A stretch of DNA of 64,000 bases from Sepioteuthis lessoniana (Eukaryota; Mollusca; Cephalopoda; Myopsida; Loliginidae): positions 62,866,510-62,930,509 of the forward strand of contig OY757939.1 of NCBI GenBank assembly GCA_963585895.1. Reading direction: 5' to 3'. The position numbers were made by a program, and so were the translations under genes. This document shows, piece after piece, positions 1-10,965 of the stretch. Positions within the stretch are counted from its first letter, which is position 1. Each line of letters opens with the position of its first letter. A model generated the notes under the pieces. The model was not told where the DNA came from and did no database searches. It saw only the letters and a list, made by a program, of their open reading frames with translations.

Positions 1-430
1 AACTCATATTGTCTTATATAGAATCCTCACCTACCACCTCTCTGATCAGACTGAGATTAGAAATCATCTCAACAAACACATACCTCTTTAAAATCCATTA
101 CGTAAAACATACAAAGTCAAAAGAAAATAAGAAAAACACAAGAAATATTCGAAAACTTAAATATAAAATACTAATTCTCAATACGATAATAGGACAATGA
201 CAGGAAAATCTAAATGTAATGTAATAGGCTATTAAAGTTGCACTCTTCCTAATAACTTCTGTGAGATGTCGTCAAGCACTTAACTGGCCAACGCCATTCT
301 TGTTTGACTCGTGACCGTTGCAGGAAGTTAACAACACTTCAATTGCCAACACCAAGTGCGTTTAAAAACAAATATATAAAAACTTAGTTCATACCATTCT
401 TTAAATGACAAGAGACAATGAAAATGAACC
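1..430. other. AT-rich sequence, nothing recognised
   Basis: The short open frames here show no motif, no composition shift and no repeat that I can tie to a family. The last part, near 310-430, may be decayed flank of the D repeat that follows. Confidence 0.4.
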
Positions 431-435
431 TTGTC

Positions 436-800
436 TAAACTTCCCAGTTGTAGAATACATCGACTGCATCTCTGCAGATGGGTAAGACCCCTAACCCAAT
501 GAGTGTCTGGATATGACACTAAACTGTATTTGATAGTGAGGCTCCAATCCTGGCTCTGAGAGGAATGTAAAGTACCCCTTCATTACTATTACTCCCGGGT
601 CCACTCTGATCTAGAGAGGTAGTGTAATTTATACTAAGCTTTTTGTTAGATGTGGCACAAGGCCAAATGAATAGGGCGCCCAATGAGTCTCGAACTCACT
701 TTTTCAGGTTTGCTAGTCAAGCTTGCAAACCGTTACACTATTCGAGGCGCTCTCTGATCTAGAGTGGTAGTACCGTTTAGGTCTCATCTATGCGTCAAAA
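436..800 (+). repeat. Repeat D head fragment, split by a small SINE
   Basis: The order is the D head order: GTAGAATACATCGACTGCAT, CTCTGCAGA, GTGTCTGGATATGACACTAAA, then CCCCTTCATT and the CCACTCTGATCTAGAG segment that corresponds to CCACTCTGGCCCGGAGTGG in better copies. It is interrupted at 624-751 by a SINE-like insert and resumes after it with GTGGTAGTACC and a decayed CCTATCTATGG. The SINE-B-like tail is missing. No coding capacity. Confidence 0.6.
624..751 (-). mobile_element. Short tRNA-derived SINE insert with 20-bp target duplication
   Basis: Read on the minus strand it starts like a tRNA (GCCTCGAATAGTGTAACGG as an A-box-like region, GAGTTCGAGACTC as a B-box-like region). It is flanked by CTCTGATCTAGAG(A/T)GGTAGT at 604-623 and 752-771, which match at 19 of 20 positions. 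That pattern is what LINE-driven retroposition leaves. The two boxes are close to pol III consensus but no tRNA folding was computed. Confidence 0.6.
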
Positions 801-918
801 ACAACTATTAATTCATTTACTATACTGGAAACCATTTTATTGTATGCAAACAAATGGGCCCTACCTTTTTTAAATAGTTGCTAACAAACTACCCGTTCAC
901 AAATCACACATTTAATAT

Positions 919-1810
919 ATACGAGAATCATTAAATAAGTTTCCAGACTTTTTTCGTATGGGCACTTTAATTGATAGTACATACATGAAACTCTAGTCCC
1001 CTTCGAACTAATCTCCTCCGGTTGCAATGCACTTGTTGTACTGTTCCAAAAAATTCTGGAAGGCCCCATGGAGGTCCTCTTTGTGAGCGTGTCAATGACC
1101 TTCGTCACAGCCTCTTTCATCTCCTCAATTGTCTCATAACAACAGCCTCTGAGCTTAGGGAATAACCAAAAGTCACAGGGAGCAAGATCTGGATTATAGA
1201 GAGGGTGAGCAACTGTCTGGATGCCCATCTTTGTCAAATAGTCTGTGACAAGGATAGAGTTGTGGACTGGTGCATTGTCCTGGTGGAAATGCCACTGACC
1301 CGATTTGAAGAGTGCTCGCCTCTTTTCTCTTGGTGAACTCCTTTAAAACCTCAACATAGTAATCCTAACCTTAAGCCCAACCCTTTGGCCAATCAACTCT
1401 GGTGTATTGAGTTCCTTACTCCCCCCCACACCTCTCATCATCCCTCACAGACTCGCTGCCTTCCTTGAATCTCTTATGCCACTCAAAAACTCATGCTCGA
1501 TTCATGCAAGGTGCTCCAAAAGCAGTCTGAAGCATTCCATACGTTTCTGTGGCATTTTTTCCAAGTTTAAAACACAATTTTATTGCATATCGTTCTTCTA
1601 AAGTGTCAGATTGCATTTTTGAAATTCACCAGCTGTGACAATCAGGATTTAGTAGGGGGGTATACCAATTGCTGCTGTAGCTGTTCGTTTGAACCTGAAA
1701 TCATAAAAATTAGTCAGTCATCTCATAAGATGTATAGCAATAACAAACTGAATTGTCCAGAGTCTAAATGCCTGTACAAAAAAAAAAAGTCTGGAAACTT
1801 ATTGAAGGTA
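919..1810 (-). pseudogene. Mariner (DD34D) relic, internally deleted copy A
   Basis: The minus strand encodes the C-terminal part of a mariner transposase, including NPDLAPCDFWLFPKL, the block carrying the last catalytic Asp, followed by EEMKEAVTKVIDTLT. Further upstream in sense, the N-terminal helix-turn-helix region survives only as frameshifted pieces. Ends carry inverted AAGTTTCCAGACTTTTT motifs. Length is about 890 bp against about 1.3 kb for an intact mariner. The region between the GQRVRV-like and the EVLKEF-like segments is missing, as in the other copies here. It sits next to D-like flank and cannot be active. Confidence 0.85.
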
Positions 1811-2529
1811 TGCGCCATTAAATCAAATAACCTAACCCGACCTTGTAAAAACCCTATAAAAACAAATTATACGATTCTTTAAGATGGCTGGAGACACAGC
1901 TTCAAACGGTTATAATCCTGATTCTTTCGGACGATTTTTTATATTCTTTTGATCAGCATTTAAGTTTGCTTATTCATAAACAAGAAAACCATACATTCTT
2001 TCTTGTCTGATATTTTTAGTCAAAGATGTATCAATGAAAAACTGTTCCCTGTATGTATATTTTGGGTCATTCAAGTTAACTTTTTAAACCTGAAAAAACT
2101 CTATAAATTTAGGGGCTGTTTTATATGGCAGGGCTAAAACACAATCTACTGATTGACCGCAGAGTGTTCAACTAGTGAACCAGTCCTCCTAACAATCAAT
2201 ATACACCACTTACTGTAACTCCAGTGGACGACCACAAACATTTCCTACTTGAACTCGTGTTTAGTGAACGTGTTTAGTGAACGTGTTTAACAAATTAACA
2301 TAGTATCAATATAAAACAAAAAAACAAATATAAACAGATTAAACATCATATATCACACGCCATTTCCAACAGCTGATGCACCAACTGTAAACACTATCGG
2401 TAACATCACAGCACCGATGCGACCATTCAGACAACAATGTCATGTTGTTTATCAGGGCAATTTCATGAGAAGGCAAGAGATTGTGAATTCATATAAACAA
2501 CTTAACTTAATTGTAAAATCATTTTCAAG
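1811..2529. other. Unassigned AT-rich spacer
   Basis: The first 65 bp match the sequence that follows a mariner end near 50.22 kb (see findings). The rest is unique-looking and AT-rich. A short doubled GTGTTTAGTGAAC occurs near 2260-2290. No coding signal was recognised. Confidence 0.4.
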
Positions 2530-2815
2530 GATGTTCAGTCGGAAAATAATTTGCGATGTACTTTTATAGTAAATCATTTAAAATGCATTTGTATATCAAA
2601 ATCACTTGCAATTCATTTATAACATAAAATCATTTAAAATGCATTTTTAGAGTAAAACCATTTAGAATTAATTTCTTTAGTAAAATCATCTGTAATGAAT
2701 TTGTATAGTAAAATCATTTGTAATGAATTTCTATAGTAAAATCATTTGTAATGAATTTGTCTTGTAAAATCATTTGTAATGCATTTGTCTTTTGTATAGT
2801 AAAATTCTTGGATCG
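2530..2815. repeat. Tandem array, unit about 28-30 bp
   Basis: Roughly nine imperfect copies of AGTAAAATCATTTGTAATGA plus ATTTGTAT run head to tail. Middle copies (2680-2780) are the most alike and outer copies are more diverged, as expected for a decaying minisatellite. Not coding. Confidence 0.8.
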
Positions 2816-2930
2816 TACTCAACAAATCAGCCTTAAAAGTTTAGTTTAGTTTTGATGGATAAAAGATAATGGAAAAAACGTTTCCATCCTTTTGCCAGAG
2901 GTTTTATATGGCTGTACTCATTTTTAGGAG

Positions 2931-3224
2931 ATGCCCATGGTGCAATAGTTATCGTCAAAGGAAATGGACACGGAGACACGAGTTCAATTCTCAGACAAGG
3001 CTGATTGCATTTCTCATAGCACTAATACCATTAAGAAAGATATGAATCTAATTATTCTCCCTCCAGTTGTTGATTAATAGTAGGGCAGACTGAATTCTTC
3101 AGCCTTAGTTAGGCAACCAACCTAGAAGAAGGAAAAACTCTGAATTCAAACCAGTTAAACTCTGCTAAAAAAATGACAGCGTCACATCCTGCCCGTGCAG
3201 AGTGGTTGGTAAATACATACTCAT
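2931..3224 (+). mobile_element. SINE-A copy
   Basis: The tRNA-like head has GGTGCAATAGTTATCGTC (A-box region) and GAGTTCAATTCTC (B-box region). The body contains TTGCATTTCTCATAGCACTAA, a decayed central motif, CCTCCAGTTG, and the 3' block AAAACTCTGAATTCAAACC, and it ends in GGTTGGTAAATA. Nearly full length. It depends on a LINE for movement. Confidence 0.8.
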
Positions 3225-3359
3225 TTTTAGACAACTTAAATATTCATATTTTTGATAACAGAATCATAATCCAAAAGAATTTGCTGATAAATATATATCG
3301 AGCATTTTGAAGGCTGCAAACCTAAGATCTAACTCTAAGTTGTGCTTTATCTTTATATA

Positions 3360-3625
3360 TGCATATATATATATATATATATACATATATAACCTATAAG
3401 TCTCTGCCTGTGGGATAAAAACCCAGATGATACAATTTCCAAATAAGAATTATGCAAACTGATATCTGGGAAAAATTCAATAAGAAAAGAGAAAAGATTA
3501 AAGATACCCGTACCATTTGAAAGTAATGAAATAGTGCTGCAATGCCAAGCCAAAAGAAAAAAAACACTGGCAGAATCAACTAACCTATATGTATGTTTAT
3601 ATATATATATATATATATATATAAC
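3360..3625. repeat. Two (TA)n tracts around unassigned sequence
   Basis: (TA)n runs lie at about 3362-3390 and 3599-3623. Between them is unique-looking AT-rich sequence. The second run directly abuts the 5' truncation point of the LINE-1f copy that follows. Confidence 0.7.
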
Positions 3626-4989
3626 GAAATACTGCTCCGATACTGCAACGCTGAATACAAACAGAGAATAATAGACAGATGGACAAAGTGCTGCATCCGA
3701 CCTTTCTCCAAGAAAGGTAACCTCGGAATAGCGACGAACAACCGCGGTATTACCCTTACTTCCATAGCGGCCAAGATTGACAGTCCTCTGCTACTCAACC
3801 ACATAGAATCTGGAATTGAGAAAGAACTTAGGAAGAACCAAAATGGCTTTCGAAGAAATCGATCCATCACAACTTTTGACTATCTGTAGAATATTGGAAG
3901 GTGTTCGAGCAAAAAAAACTGAGGCGACACTATTATTTGTAGACTTCACCAAGGCATTTGACTCCATACACGGATGGAAGATGAAGCAAGTACTTCACGC
4001 CAACGGTCTCCTTAAAGAAACTGTCGGAGCCATAATGATGCTATATAAAAACACGAAAGTAAAAGTTCGCTCCCCGGATGGGGACAGAGACCTTTTTTTT
4101 TTAACACTGTCGCAGGTGTGCTGTAAGGGGAAACATTAGCCCCATACCCGTTTATTAACTGCTTAGACTACGTGCTTCGAACGTCATTAGATTTAATCAA
4201 AGAAAATGCCTTTACGCTGCAAAGACAAGAAGCAGATACCCCGCCCGAACGATTACGGACGCGGACTACGCTGATGACATAGCGCTTCTGGCAAATACAC
4301 CCGGCCAAACCCAATCTCTGCTGCATTGTCTGGAATGGACAGCAGGTGGCACAGGTGTCCATGTCAACGTAGACAAAACAGAGTTCATGTGCTTTAATCA
4401 AAGAGGCGACATCTATACACTTAATGGTTGATATCTGAAACTTGTGGACAAGTTCACCTATCACCGAAAATGATATCAACATGCGAATAGCGAAGGCTTA
4501 AACAGCTATGAATAGACTATCGGTCATATGAAAGTTAGACCTATCAGATAAAATAGTGCAGTTTTTTCCCAAGCAGTGGTCGTGTCAATACTACTGTATG
4601 GAAGCACCACATGGATGCTAACTAAGCGTATGGAGAGTAAGCTTGACAGTAATTGCACAAGAATGCTGAGAGCTATACTGAACAAGTCCTGGAGGCGGCA
4701 TCCCACAAAGCAGCAGCTGTACGGACACCGTACACCCATCTCGAAAACCATCCAAATTAGATGAGCAAGACATGCGGGACACTGCTGGAGAAGTAAAGGC
4801 GAACTGAGAGGTGATGTACTCCAGTGGACTCCCTCACACGAACGAGCAAGGGTAATGCAACCAGCTTTAACCTATCTACAAAAGCTCTGTACTGAAAAAG
4901 GATGTAGCATGGAAGACCTACCTAGAGCGATGGACGATAGGGAGGAGTAGCGGAAGAGGGTTAGCGAAATCTGTGCTAGAGGCTCGCCA

Positions 4990-4990
<1 letters not shown>
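3624..4990 (+). pseudogene. LINE-1f reverse transcriptase, 3' half (non-LTR retrotransposon)
   Basis: This is the longest LINE-1f copy in the window. It starts inside the RT domain (RIIDRWTKCCIRPFSKKG, then NRGITLTSIAAKI). It continues with FVDFTKAFDSIHG (motif A with catalytic Asp, near 3935-3975) and DADYADDIALLANTPG (YADD box near 4258-4305). The typical C-terminal region follows: LLYGSTTWMLTKRMESKLD, ILNKSWRRHPTKQQLYGH, then the relic of a tail domain up to 4988. Frameshifts and stops break it at about 3886, 4137 and 4440. The 5' end (endonuclease and linker) is absent. A (TA)n tract replaces the 3' tail. Confidence 0.9.

Positions 4991-5046
<56 letters not shown>
4991..5046. repeat. (TA)n microsatellite at LINE-1f 3' end
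   Basis: An uninterrupted TA run starts directly after the LINE-1f 3' terminus (CTCGCCATGA). Other LINE-1f copies end in (GAT)n or in GATGA followed by (TA)n, so the run probably grew from the element's own tail. Confidence 0.85.
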
Positions 5047-5047
<1 letters not shown>

Positions 5048-5077
5048 CCCAGCTATAATTTGATAGTATCTTTGTTC

Positions 5078-5142
5078 TACAAGAATGGCTTTCGTATTAA
5101 ATAACCAACGAAGAAACCAAACCAAACCAAATCAAACAAATG
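5078..5142 (+). mobile_element. SINE-B or D tail fragment
   Basis: AAGAATGGCTTTCGTATTAA, AATAACCAACGAAGAAACC and repeated AAACC correspond to the last 65 bp of SINE-B with a 15-bp deletion where GGTTGATATGCC should be. Only the tail is present. Confidence 0.6.
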
Positions 5143-5179
5143 TATATCTATATACCAACCCCTTCGGATGAAAAAAATG

Positions 5180-5432
5180 TTTCACAGTGAATTTGTGAGC
5201 AGAATTTAGTAGGTTCGTATTAAGAGTTGTCCTTCTCCTAGACTGGTCACCAAACCAAGATCAAAGAGCCTAGTTAGCACTACTATTTAACCATATTTGA
5301 ATGCACACCTTTCTCGAATGTATTAGCGCAATGTGAAATGCAAATAGACTTGTCAAGGATTTGAATTCGAATCACGGTGTCCATTTCGAACGACAGTAAA
5401 CCTTACCACACAAGGTGCCTTCATTGATATAT
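5180..5432 (-). mobile_element. SINE-A copy, diverged
   Basis: In minus sense it begins near 5432 with GGCACCTTGTGTGGTAAGG, has the B-box-like GATTCGAATTC, then TTGCATTTCACATTGCGC, and ends with the GAAGGACAA block. The central motif is decayed (GAGAAAGGTGTGCA). Many substitutions suggest an old copy. Confidence 0.6.
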
Positions 5433-5519
5433 ACATATATATATATATGGGAGATCAACTGATTTACACACTAAAAAAAGTTTTAATTTTTTTTTAAACA
5501 ATAGGCTCAAGAAGCGGTC

Positions 5520-6330
5520 ATTTTGTAATATATTCACAAAGGTCCAAAAATACGACCAAGATACGTATACGTGAAATGTACATAGGGAATCCCGAAATAC
5601 ACGAAATTGGTTCAGGTACGAAACTTTTATTTACCTTCTTGAGTTTAAGGTTTTTCGACATGAGGAGAGAGAGGCACAATTTCTTCAACAAACGCGCTGC
5701 ACATTTCATAGACCCCCAACTGGTCTCGCCTCGGCGAGACCAAAAATCGACTACCTTCCTCTCGACTCGAATCTCAACTCTCTCGTTCAGAGTTTAAATC
5801 TCAACTGTTTTTTTTTTCAAATTCCCAAATCCTCAGCGCTTCCGGGCATGACGTCATTTACGTCCCCGGTCCATTTTCTATCTGGGGGTTTTATTGTGAC
5901 ATCTCTGATTGTCACATCCGCCCCGCACGCGCGTGAACACCTGCACTCAGTGTGTGCACCTAACTAAACCGAAATGCAAGATATATAAAACGAAATCCAA
6001 AATACGAATACGTGAAATGTACATAGGGAATCCCGAAATACACGAAATTGGTTCAGGTACGAAACTTCCGCAATTATATTACAATTTTTGTATTTGTATT
6101 TTTTGTATTTATCGACCAATCAGCGTTTTCGCGTTAGTTTTAAAATTTCGAGATACTTAGCCGACGACAATATTTTGACTTGCCTCGCAAAAATTTGAAA
6201 GATCAAAACCCAAAATAATTCAAGAAATATTTTCCCTCCTTGTGTGTTTAAAATATATTTTCTTTTAGCCAAGTAATATCATTGATAATTGATCAACTTT
6301 TTTATCAAATTTCGAGCCAATATCAATCGT
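5520..6330 (+). repeat. Repeat E with an identical 60-bp direct repeat
   Basis: The 60 bp at 5567-5626 recur without a mismatch at 6008-6067. Between them lies relatively GC-rich sequence with a 9-bp-arm hairpin (GGTCTCGCC TC GGCGAGACC, near 5728-5748). The part after the second repeat (TTTGTATTTATCGACCAATCAGC onward, to about 6330) reappears inverted at about 18190-18410, so the locus belongs to a dispersed family. No protein recognised. Confidence 0.6.
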
Positions 6331-6868
6331 ATAAATAAGTGAAGAAATAAATATTTCTTTAGCAGATATGGATTTATTCTATTTTTACTCCATCTTCAGG
6401 CTTATTTCTTTTGAATTAAAATCTAATATGCTTTCCTTTTAATTATGCATTTAGTTTCAACATCATTTATTTTTTCTTGAATCGGATGAATACATCAGTG
6501 CTTACTTAAATTTATTTCTACTATTATTAAAAAAAATGTCACGCTTGCTAATTATTCCATTTTAATTACAAACTGATATTACCGTCATAATATTGTTCTC
6601 TTACTACATAGTTACACAGTGATACAAAGATTTTTTGCACATACAAAACAAGTCCACTTAAATTTTTAGATAACAATTACTGCTACAATTCATGCATGAA
6701 TCATCACTTCCTCTTTGAAAATATTTACACTTTAATTAATTTTAGCTTTTCTTAAAAGAAAAGATTCTGTAACTTCTGTTTCTCAGCAAACTTTTCACTC
6801 AATCGAAAGAAATAGAATTTATCAATTTGTAGAGTGGAGTTTTTATTCAATCATATACATCTTTATCC
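6331..6868. other. AT-rich spacer, nothing recognised
   Basis: No open frame of note, no tandem repeat and no match to the repeat families defined here. Confidence 0.4.
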
Positions 6869-6870
6869 GT

Positions 6871-6924
<54 letters not shown>

Positions 6925-7264
6925 TGTGTGAGTGTGTGTATGTGAGTGTGTGTGTGAGTGTATGTGTGTGTGTGTGTGTGAGTGTGTGTGTGTGAGTGTA
7001 TGTGTGTGAGTATGTGTGTGTATGTGTGAGTGTGTGTGTGTGTGTGTGTGAGTGTCTGTGTGTAAGTGTGTGTGTGAGTGTGTGTATATGTGTGTGAGTG
7101 TGTGTGCGTGTGAGTGTGTGTGTGTGTGTGTGAGTGTGTGTGTGTGTGTGTGAGTGTATGTGTGTGTGTGAGTGTGTGTGTGTCTGTGTGTGTGTGTGTG
7201 TGTGAGTGTGTGTGTGTGTGAGTGTGTGTATGTGTGTGTGTGAGTGTGTGTGTGTGTGTGTGTA
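6869..7264. repeat. (TA)n then long interrupted (TG)n microsatellite
   Basis: A short TA run passes at about 6885 into almost 380 bp of TG repeats with frequent GA, TA and TC interruptions (GTGAGTGTGTG variants). The long minus-strand frame of Thr-His repeats across it is an artefact of the dinucleotide. Confidence 0.95.
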
Positions 7265-7288
7265 ATTTGCTTGAAGTATTGCGCAAAT

Positions 7289-7918
7289 TATTTTTTCTAT
7301 TGTATTAAGTTAAAGGGCTATTGCAATAATAATTATAATAATAATAATTATTTGAGTCAAATTAATTTCAATGTAAAAACTTCATTGACAGAGACTTTTT
7401 TAAAGTTGGATGTTAGATGTCCCAAGTTTTTTTGGACGTTGTAAACTTGTTGTCACGTGGAGTGTTAGAATGTCATGTTGGGTGTTGTAACCATGGCACC
7501 ACGTGGGGTGTTTAAACGCTATGCGGAATAGACATGACTTCAGTTGTACTTATAAATTTCATTTTATTTTACTTTATTCTTATTTTTTTAAACTTAAATA
7601 TGTATTTGAAATGTGCACGTTAATCAATTCAGTATCTAATTCTAACCAACTGTTAATTTGAGGGAGTAACTTTGCTATTGATAAAGCCTCCTTAATTTTG
7701 AGTTTTCGAATATTGCGTACAATTGCTTCTATTTTAATGGCGTTAAAACACCCCACGTGACACCATGGTTACAACGTCCAAAAACATTTGAACATTCAAC
7801 ATCGTGTTCATTTTTAAAAAAGTCCCTGACGATGTAGTTTTTACTTTGAAATTAATTAGACTCAAATAATTATTATTTCGCATTGCAATAGCCCTCCAAC
7901 TTAATACAATAAGACAAA
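7289..7918. mobile_element. Foldback / MITE-like element with about 180-bp inverted arms
   Basis: The left arm (about 7289-7520) and right arm (about 7735-7918) are inverted copies. Both contain TTGTATTAAGTT, AGGGCTATTGCAAT, AATAATTATTTGAGTC, AATTAATTTCA, and an inner block GTTGTAACCATGG with CACGTGGGGTGTT. The centre (7520-7735) is AT-rich and non-coding. This is the layout of a non-autonomous DNA transposon or foldback element. No target duplication is visible because microsatellites abut both ends. Confidence 0.75.
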
Positions 7919-7919
<1 letters not shown>

Positions 7920-8007
<88 letters not shown>

Positions 8008-8010
8008 TGA
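7920..8010. repeat. (TA)n-(TG)n-(GA)n compound microsatellite
   Basis: Three dinucleotide tracts follow one another: TA to about 7962, TG to about 7989, GA to about 8008. The compound tract touches the right arm of the foldback element. Confidence 0.9.
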
Positions 8011-8426
8011 GAATAAGCGTGCAGTTTTTGTCATACAAAGATTATGAAAGATGCTTTCAATTTCACCTGAATCCCACTCTGATTCAAACTGGATTCTGAA
8101 GAATTGATAATTCTGACAATAGAATTGCACTGTGGAGCACAATGTGACAATCCAAGACACCTGTACAACAAATACATAGAATGTAGATGTGACAACTTCA
8201 TCACAAAGGAAGAACAATCATAAAAGTGAGATCGCCTAAACAGGAAGTGTTAATATTGAAAATATTGTCAGAATAACTAGTTCGTATACAATGGGATATT
8301 GAGATAAATACACACGCACACACATACGTGTGTGCATTCGTTCATAGATTGATAGATAGAATCATGCCCCAAACATCTACGAGTTTTGTCGACTCACAGA
8401 AACAACTATATACATATATACATAAA

Positions 8427-8705
8427 CGAGACACTTGCGGTGTCATGGTTACCGTCGTTTAAAACGAAATCGGTGATTCGATTTCAAAACCTGGACGTAA
8501 CTGTCTGTATTTCACATACCGTGAGTAACCTTGGAGATGGTATACATCAAAATATTCAACCACAATGGATTAATAGTAGCGCACACTGGGTATGGCAACC
8601 GGTTTAGAAGAAGGAAAACTCTGAATTCAAACCTGTTTAACTCCTCTTAAAAAATTGACTTTGAGTTGCATCCTTCACGTGCCAAGTGTTTTGGTAAATA
8701 TATAC

Positions 8706-8706
<1 letters not shown>
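8427..8706 (+). mobile_element. SINE-A copy
   Basis: Head GCGGTGTCATGGTTACCGTCG, B-box-like GATTCGATTTC, body TATTTCACATACCG, 3' block GAAAACTCTGAATTCAAACC, and end TTTTGGTAAATATA. It is diverged in the centre. A (TAA)n run follows from 8708. Confidence 0.7.
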
Positions 8707-8736
<30 letters not shown>

Positions 8737-9210
8737 GTCCAAGAAAATGACATGCATAAACTCCTATGGGACTTTAACATACAAACGGATCACTTAATCC
8801 CGGCCAGAAGACCAGACCTCATAATAATCAACAAAAAAAGAAAATTTGTAAAATTGTCGACTTTGCTGTCCCAGCGGACCACAGAATAAATCTGAAGGAA
8901 AGTGAAAAGAAAGATATGTACCTCGACCTTGCTAGAGAATTGAAAAAGCTGTGGAACATGAAAGTAACGATTGTGCCAATTGTGATTGGTGCGTTAGGCA
9001 CAATAACTAAAGGATTATTAAAAGGCCTGGAAGACTTGAAAGTTGGCGGACGGGTAGAGACTATCCAAACGACAGCATTGCTAAGAACGGCCAGAATCCT
9101 GAGACGAGTCCTGGAGACTTGAGGAGACTTGCTGTCACTCAAACTCCAGTGTAAAATCATCAGTTAACGCTGATGTGAAAAACTCTTAAGGAGTATAATA
9201 ACAATAAGTT
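8707..9210 (+). pseudogene. LINE-2f C-terminal fragment
   Basis: A (TAA)n run at 8708-8736 is followed by a frameshifted stretch (FNIQTDHLIPARRPDL-like, then FAVPADHRINLKESEK-like). The continuous segment YLDLARELKKLWNMKV, IGALGTITKGLLKGLEDL and RVETIQTTALLRTARI lies at 8916-9122. This C-terminal block follows the RT in a widespread invertebrate non-LTR family, recognised from memory. The terminus AAAACTCTTAAGGAGTATAA leads into AT-rich sequence. Upstream RT is missing (5' truncation). Confidence 0.75.
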
Positions 9211-9890
9211 TGGTTGGTTTTGTGGCGTATCGTTCCTTGTGTTATTTAGTACCAAAGAACAGGAACTTTACCATGGTATGTAGTTTAGACAGGGCACTTA
9301 TTCTTATACATTTTGCACAACTGGCTTATTCTATGCTCCACTGACAGAAAAAGAAAGAGAAAACGTAGGAGAAGAATTAATATTTCGGAGCAGAATAGGA
9401 GGACGAGAAGGAGGACCGCGATGAGGCAGAATAGGTGGGGGTATTTAAAAGACGAGATGGACATTTAGAGGCTAAAATGGAGGAAGGGTAGGGCATTCAG
9501 AAGAAGTGGATGATGATGATAATGAAAATGCAAGTCATTGGGTATAGAAAATAATTTGCCGTTCGTTATGGTTCACGAAGTCGTTCGTATACAATAGCTG
9601 TTCAAGATGACTGTCAATTTAGAATCATGCCGTCTTGCCAAAAGCGCCATCTTTTACAAGATCAATTTTAAGGCTTCTCTGTTGGGTAAAGATGGCTGCC
9701 AAATTGACTGATTAAGTTGTGACCGGAAAAAGCAAGACAATACATAAAGTCAACAATAAAAGGGACATGGATGACAAAAAAGTTGATAAGATCATATATA
9801 TACATATATATATACCTCAATATTTCAAAGAAAACAAAATAAGGTAAAATCTCTAACGAATCTGAGTTTCATAGACTAGATCTTCAAGTT
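9211..9890. other. Unassigned spacer with a decayed SINE-B/D tail
   Basis: At 9208-9262 an inverted, decayed tail is visible (TTTGGTTGGTTTTGTGGCG, TTATTTAGTACCAAA). The remainder includes a purine-rich stretch (9345-9540) and is otherwise unrecognised. Confidence 0.4.
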
Positions 9891-9894
9891 GGTT

Positions 9895-10219
9895 TAGTTT
9901 AGTTTGGTTTTATGGCATATCAACCATTGTTGGTTATTTAATGCCAAATCCTCTTTATGCATATATATTAGATATATATGATTTTGTTTGATTGGGTTTT
10001 ATGTCATATCAACCATTGTAGGTTATTTAATGCCAAATCTTCTTCATACATATATATTAAATATATATGATTTGGTTTGGTTGGGTTTTATGGCATATCA
10101 ACCATTGTTGGTTATTTAATGCCAAATCTTCTTCATACATATATATTAAATATATATGGTTTGGTTTGGTTGGGTTTTATGGCATATCAACCATTGTTAG
10201 TTATTTTATGCCAAATCCT

Positions 10220-10272
<53 letters not shown>

Positions 10273-10640
10273 TAAACAAATTTTGTAGATACCATTCTTA
10301 AACGAGTATGAACTCTTTTTTGGATACAGTTAAATAGTTTCAAGTATTGCTATATTACAGTCACAGTTTAACATTAGTCATTTGTTTGCACTCTATTTGA
10401 ACTTAGATAGAAGTCTATCAGGTACTAACACTCTTTGGTCTGAGTGGAACTTGGAGTAATGGCGATGAAGGGGTACTCAACATTCCTCAAACCTCCAAGG
10501 CTGGAGCTTCAATATGAGATTGTTTAATGTCTAATCAAGGACACTCGTTCGGGGGTCTTATCCTTCTGCAGAGATGCTGTCGGAGTATTCTGCAGTCCCA
10601 GCCGACTGGACTATCAGGTGGACTTGTTTACATAAGTCTG
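9895..10640 (-). repeat. Repeat D copy with tandem tail array
   Basis: In minus sense this is a D element. The head is at about 10440-10640 (CAGTCGGCTGGGACTGCAG, CTCTGCAGAAGGATAAGACC, CCCCTTCATCGCCATTACTCC). One subrepeat region follows at 10290-10440, then an AT hairpin, then about four tandem copies of the 3' tail (TTTGGCATTAAATAACC, GGTTGATATGCCATAAAACCC) at 9895-10220, spaced by ATATATTTAATATATAT. A (TA)n run sits inside at 10222-10268. No coding capacity. Confidence 0.7.
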
Positions 10641-10800
10641 TTCAGAAGAGTGTATACAAACTCACCGGAAGATCAGATACAGATTCGTAAGTGATTTTGC
10701 TTTGTTTCATTTCATAGTTGAAATGTCGTAATATTGCTCCGTAATCTTGTGATGAGAGCACTATAGTTTACTAATTTAAGCAGTTTCGGTGGTAAATTTT

Positions 10801-10825
10801 AATATATATATATATATATATATAG
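10801..10825. repeat. (TA)n microsatellite
   Basis: A short TA run beside an otherwise unassigned stretch. Confidence 0.8.
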
Positions 10826-10965
10826 CAGGTAGCAGTATACTTCATATCTTGGATTGTCACTTGTGCAGTGCAAGTGAACTTAGGCAAGTGGCAATGGTAG
10901 TTTCAGCTAGATAAGGTCTTACCATTTATCTTCAGAAATGATCAGTTATGATCCTTTCTTGGACT

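Noticed and set aside
6870..7286. 138-residue minus-strand frame of Thr-His repeats
   Set aside because: Direct translation of the (TG)n microsatellite with no start context or non-repeat part.
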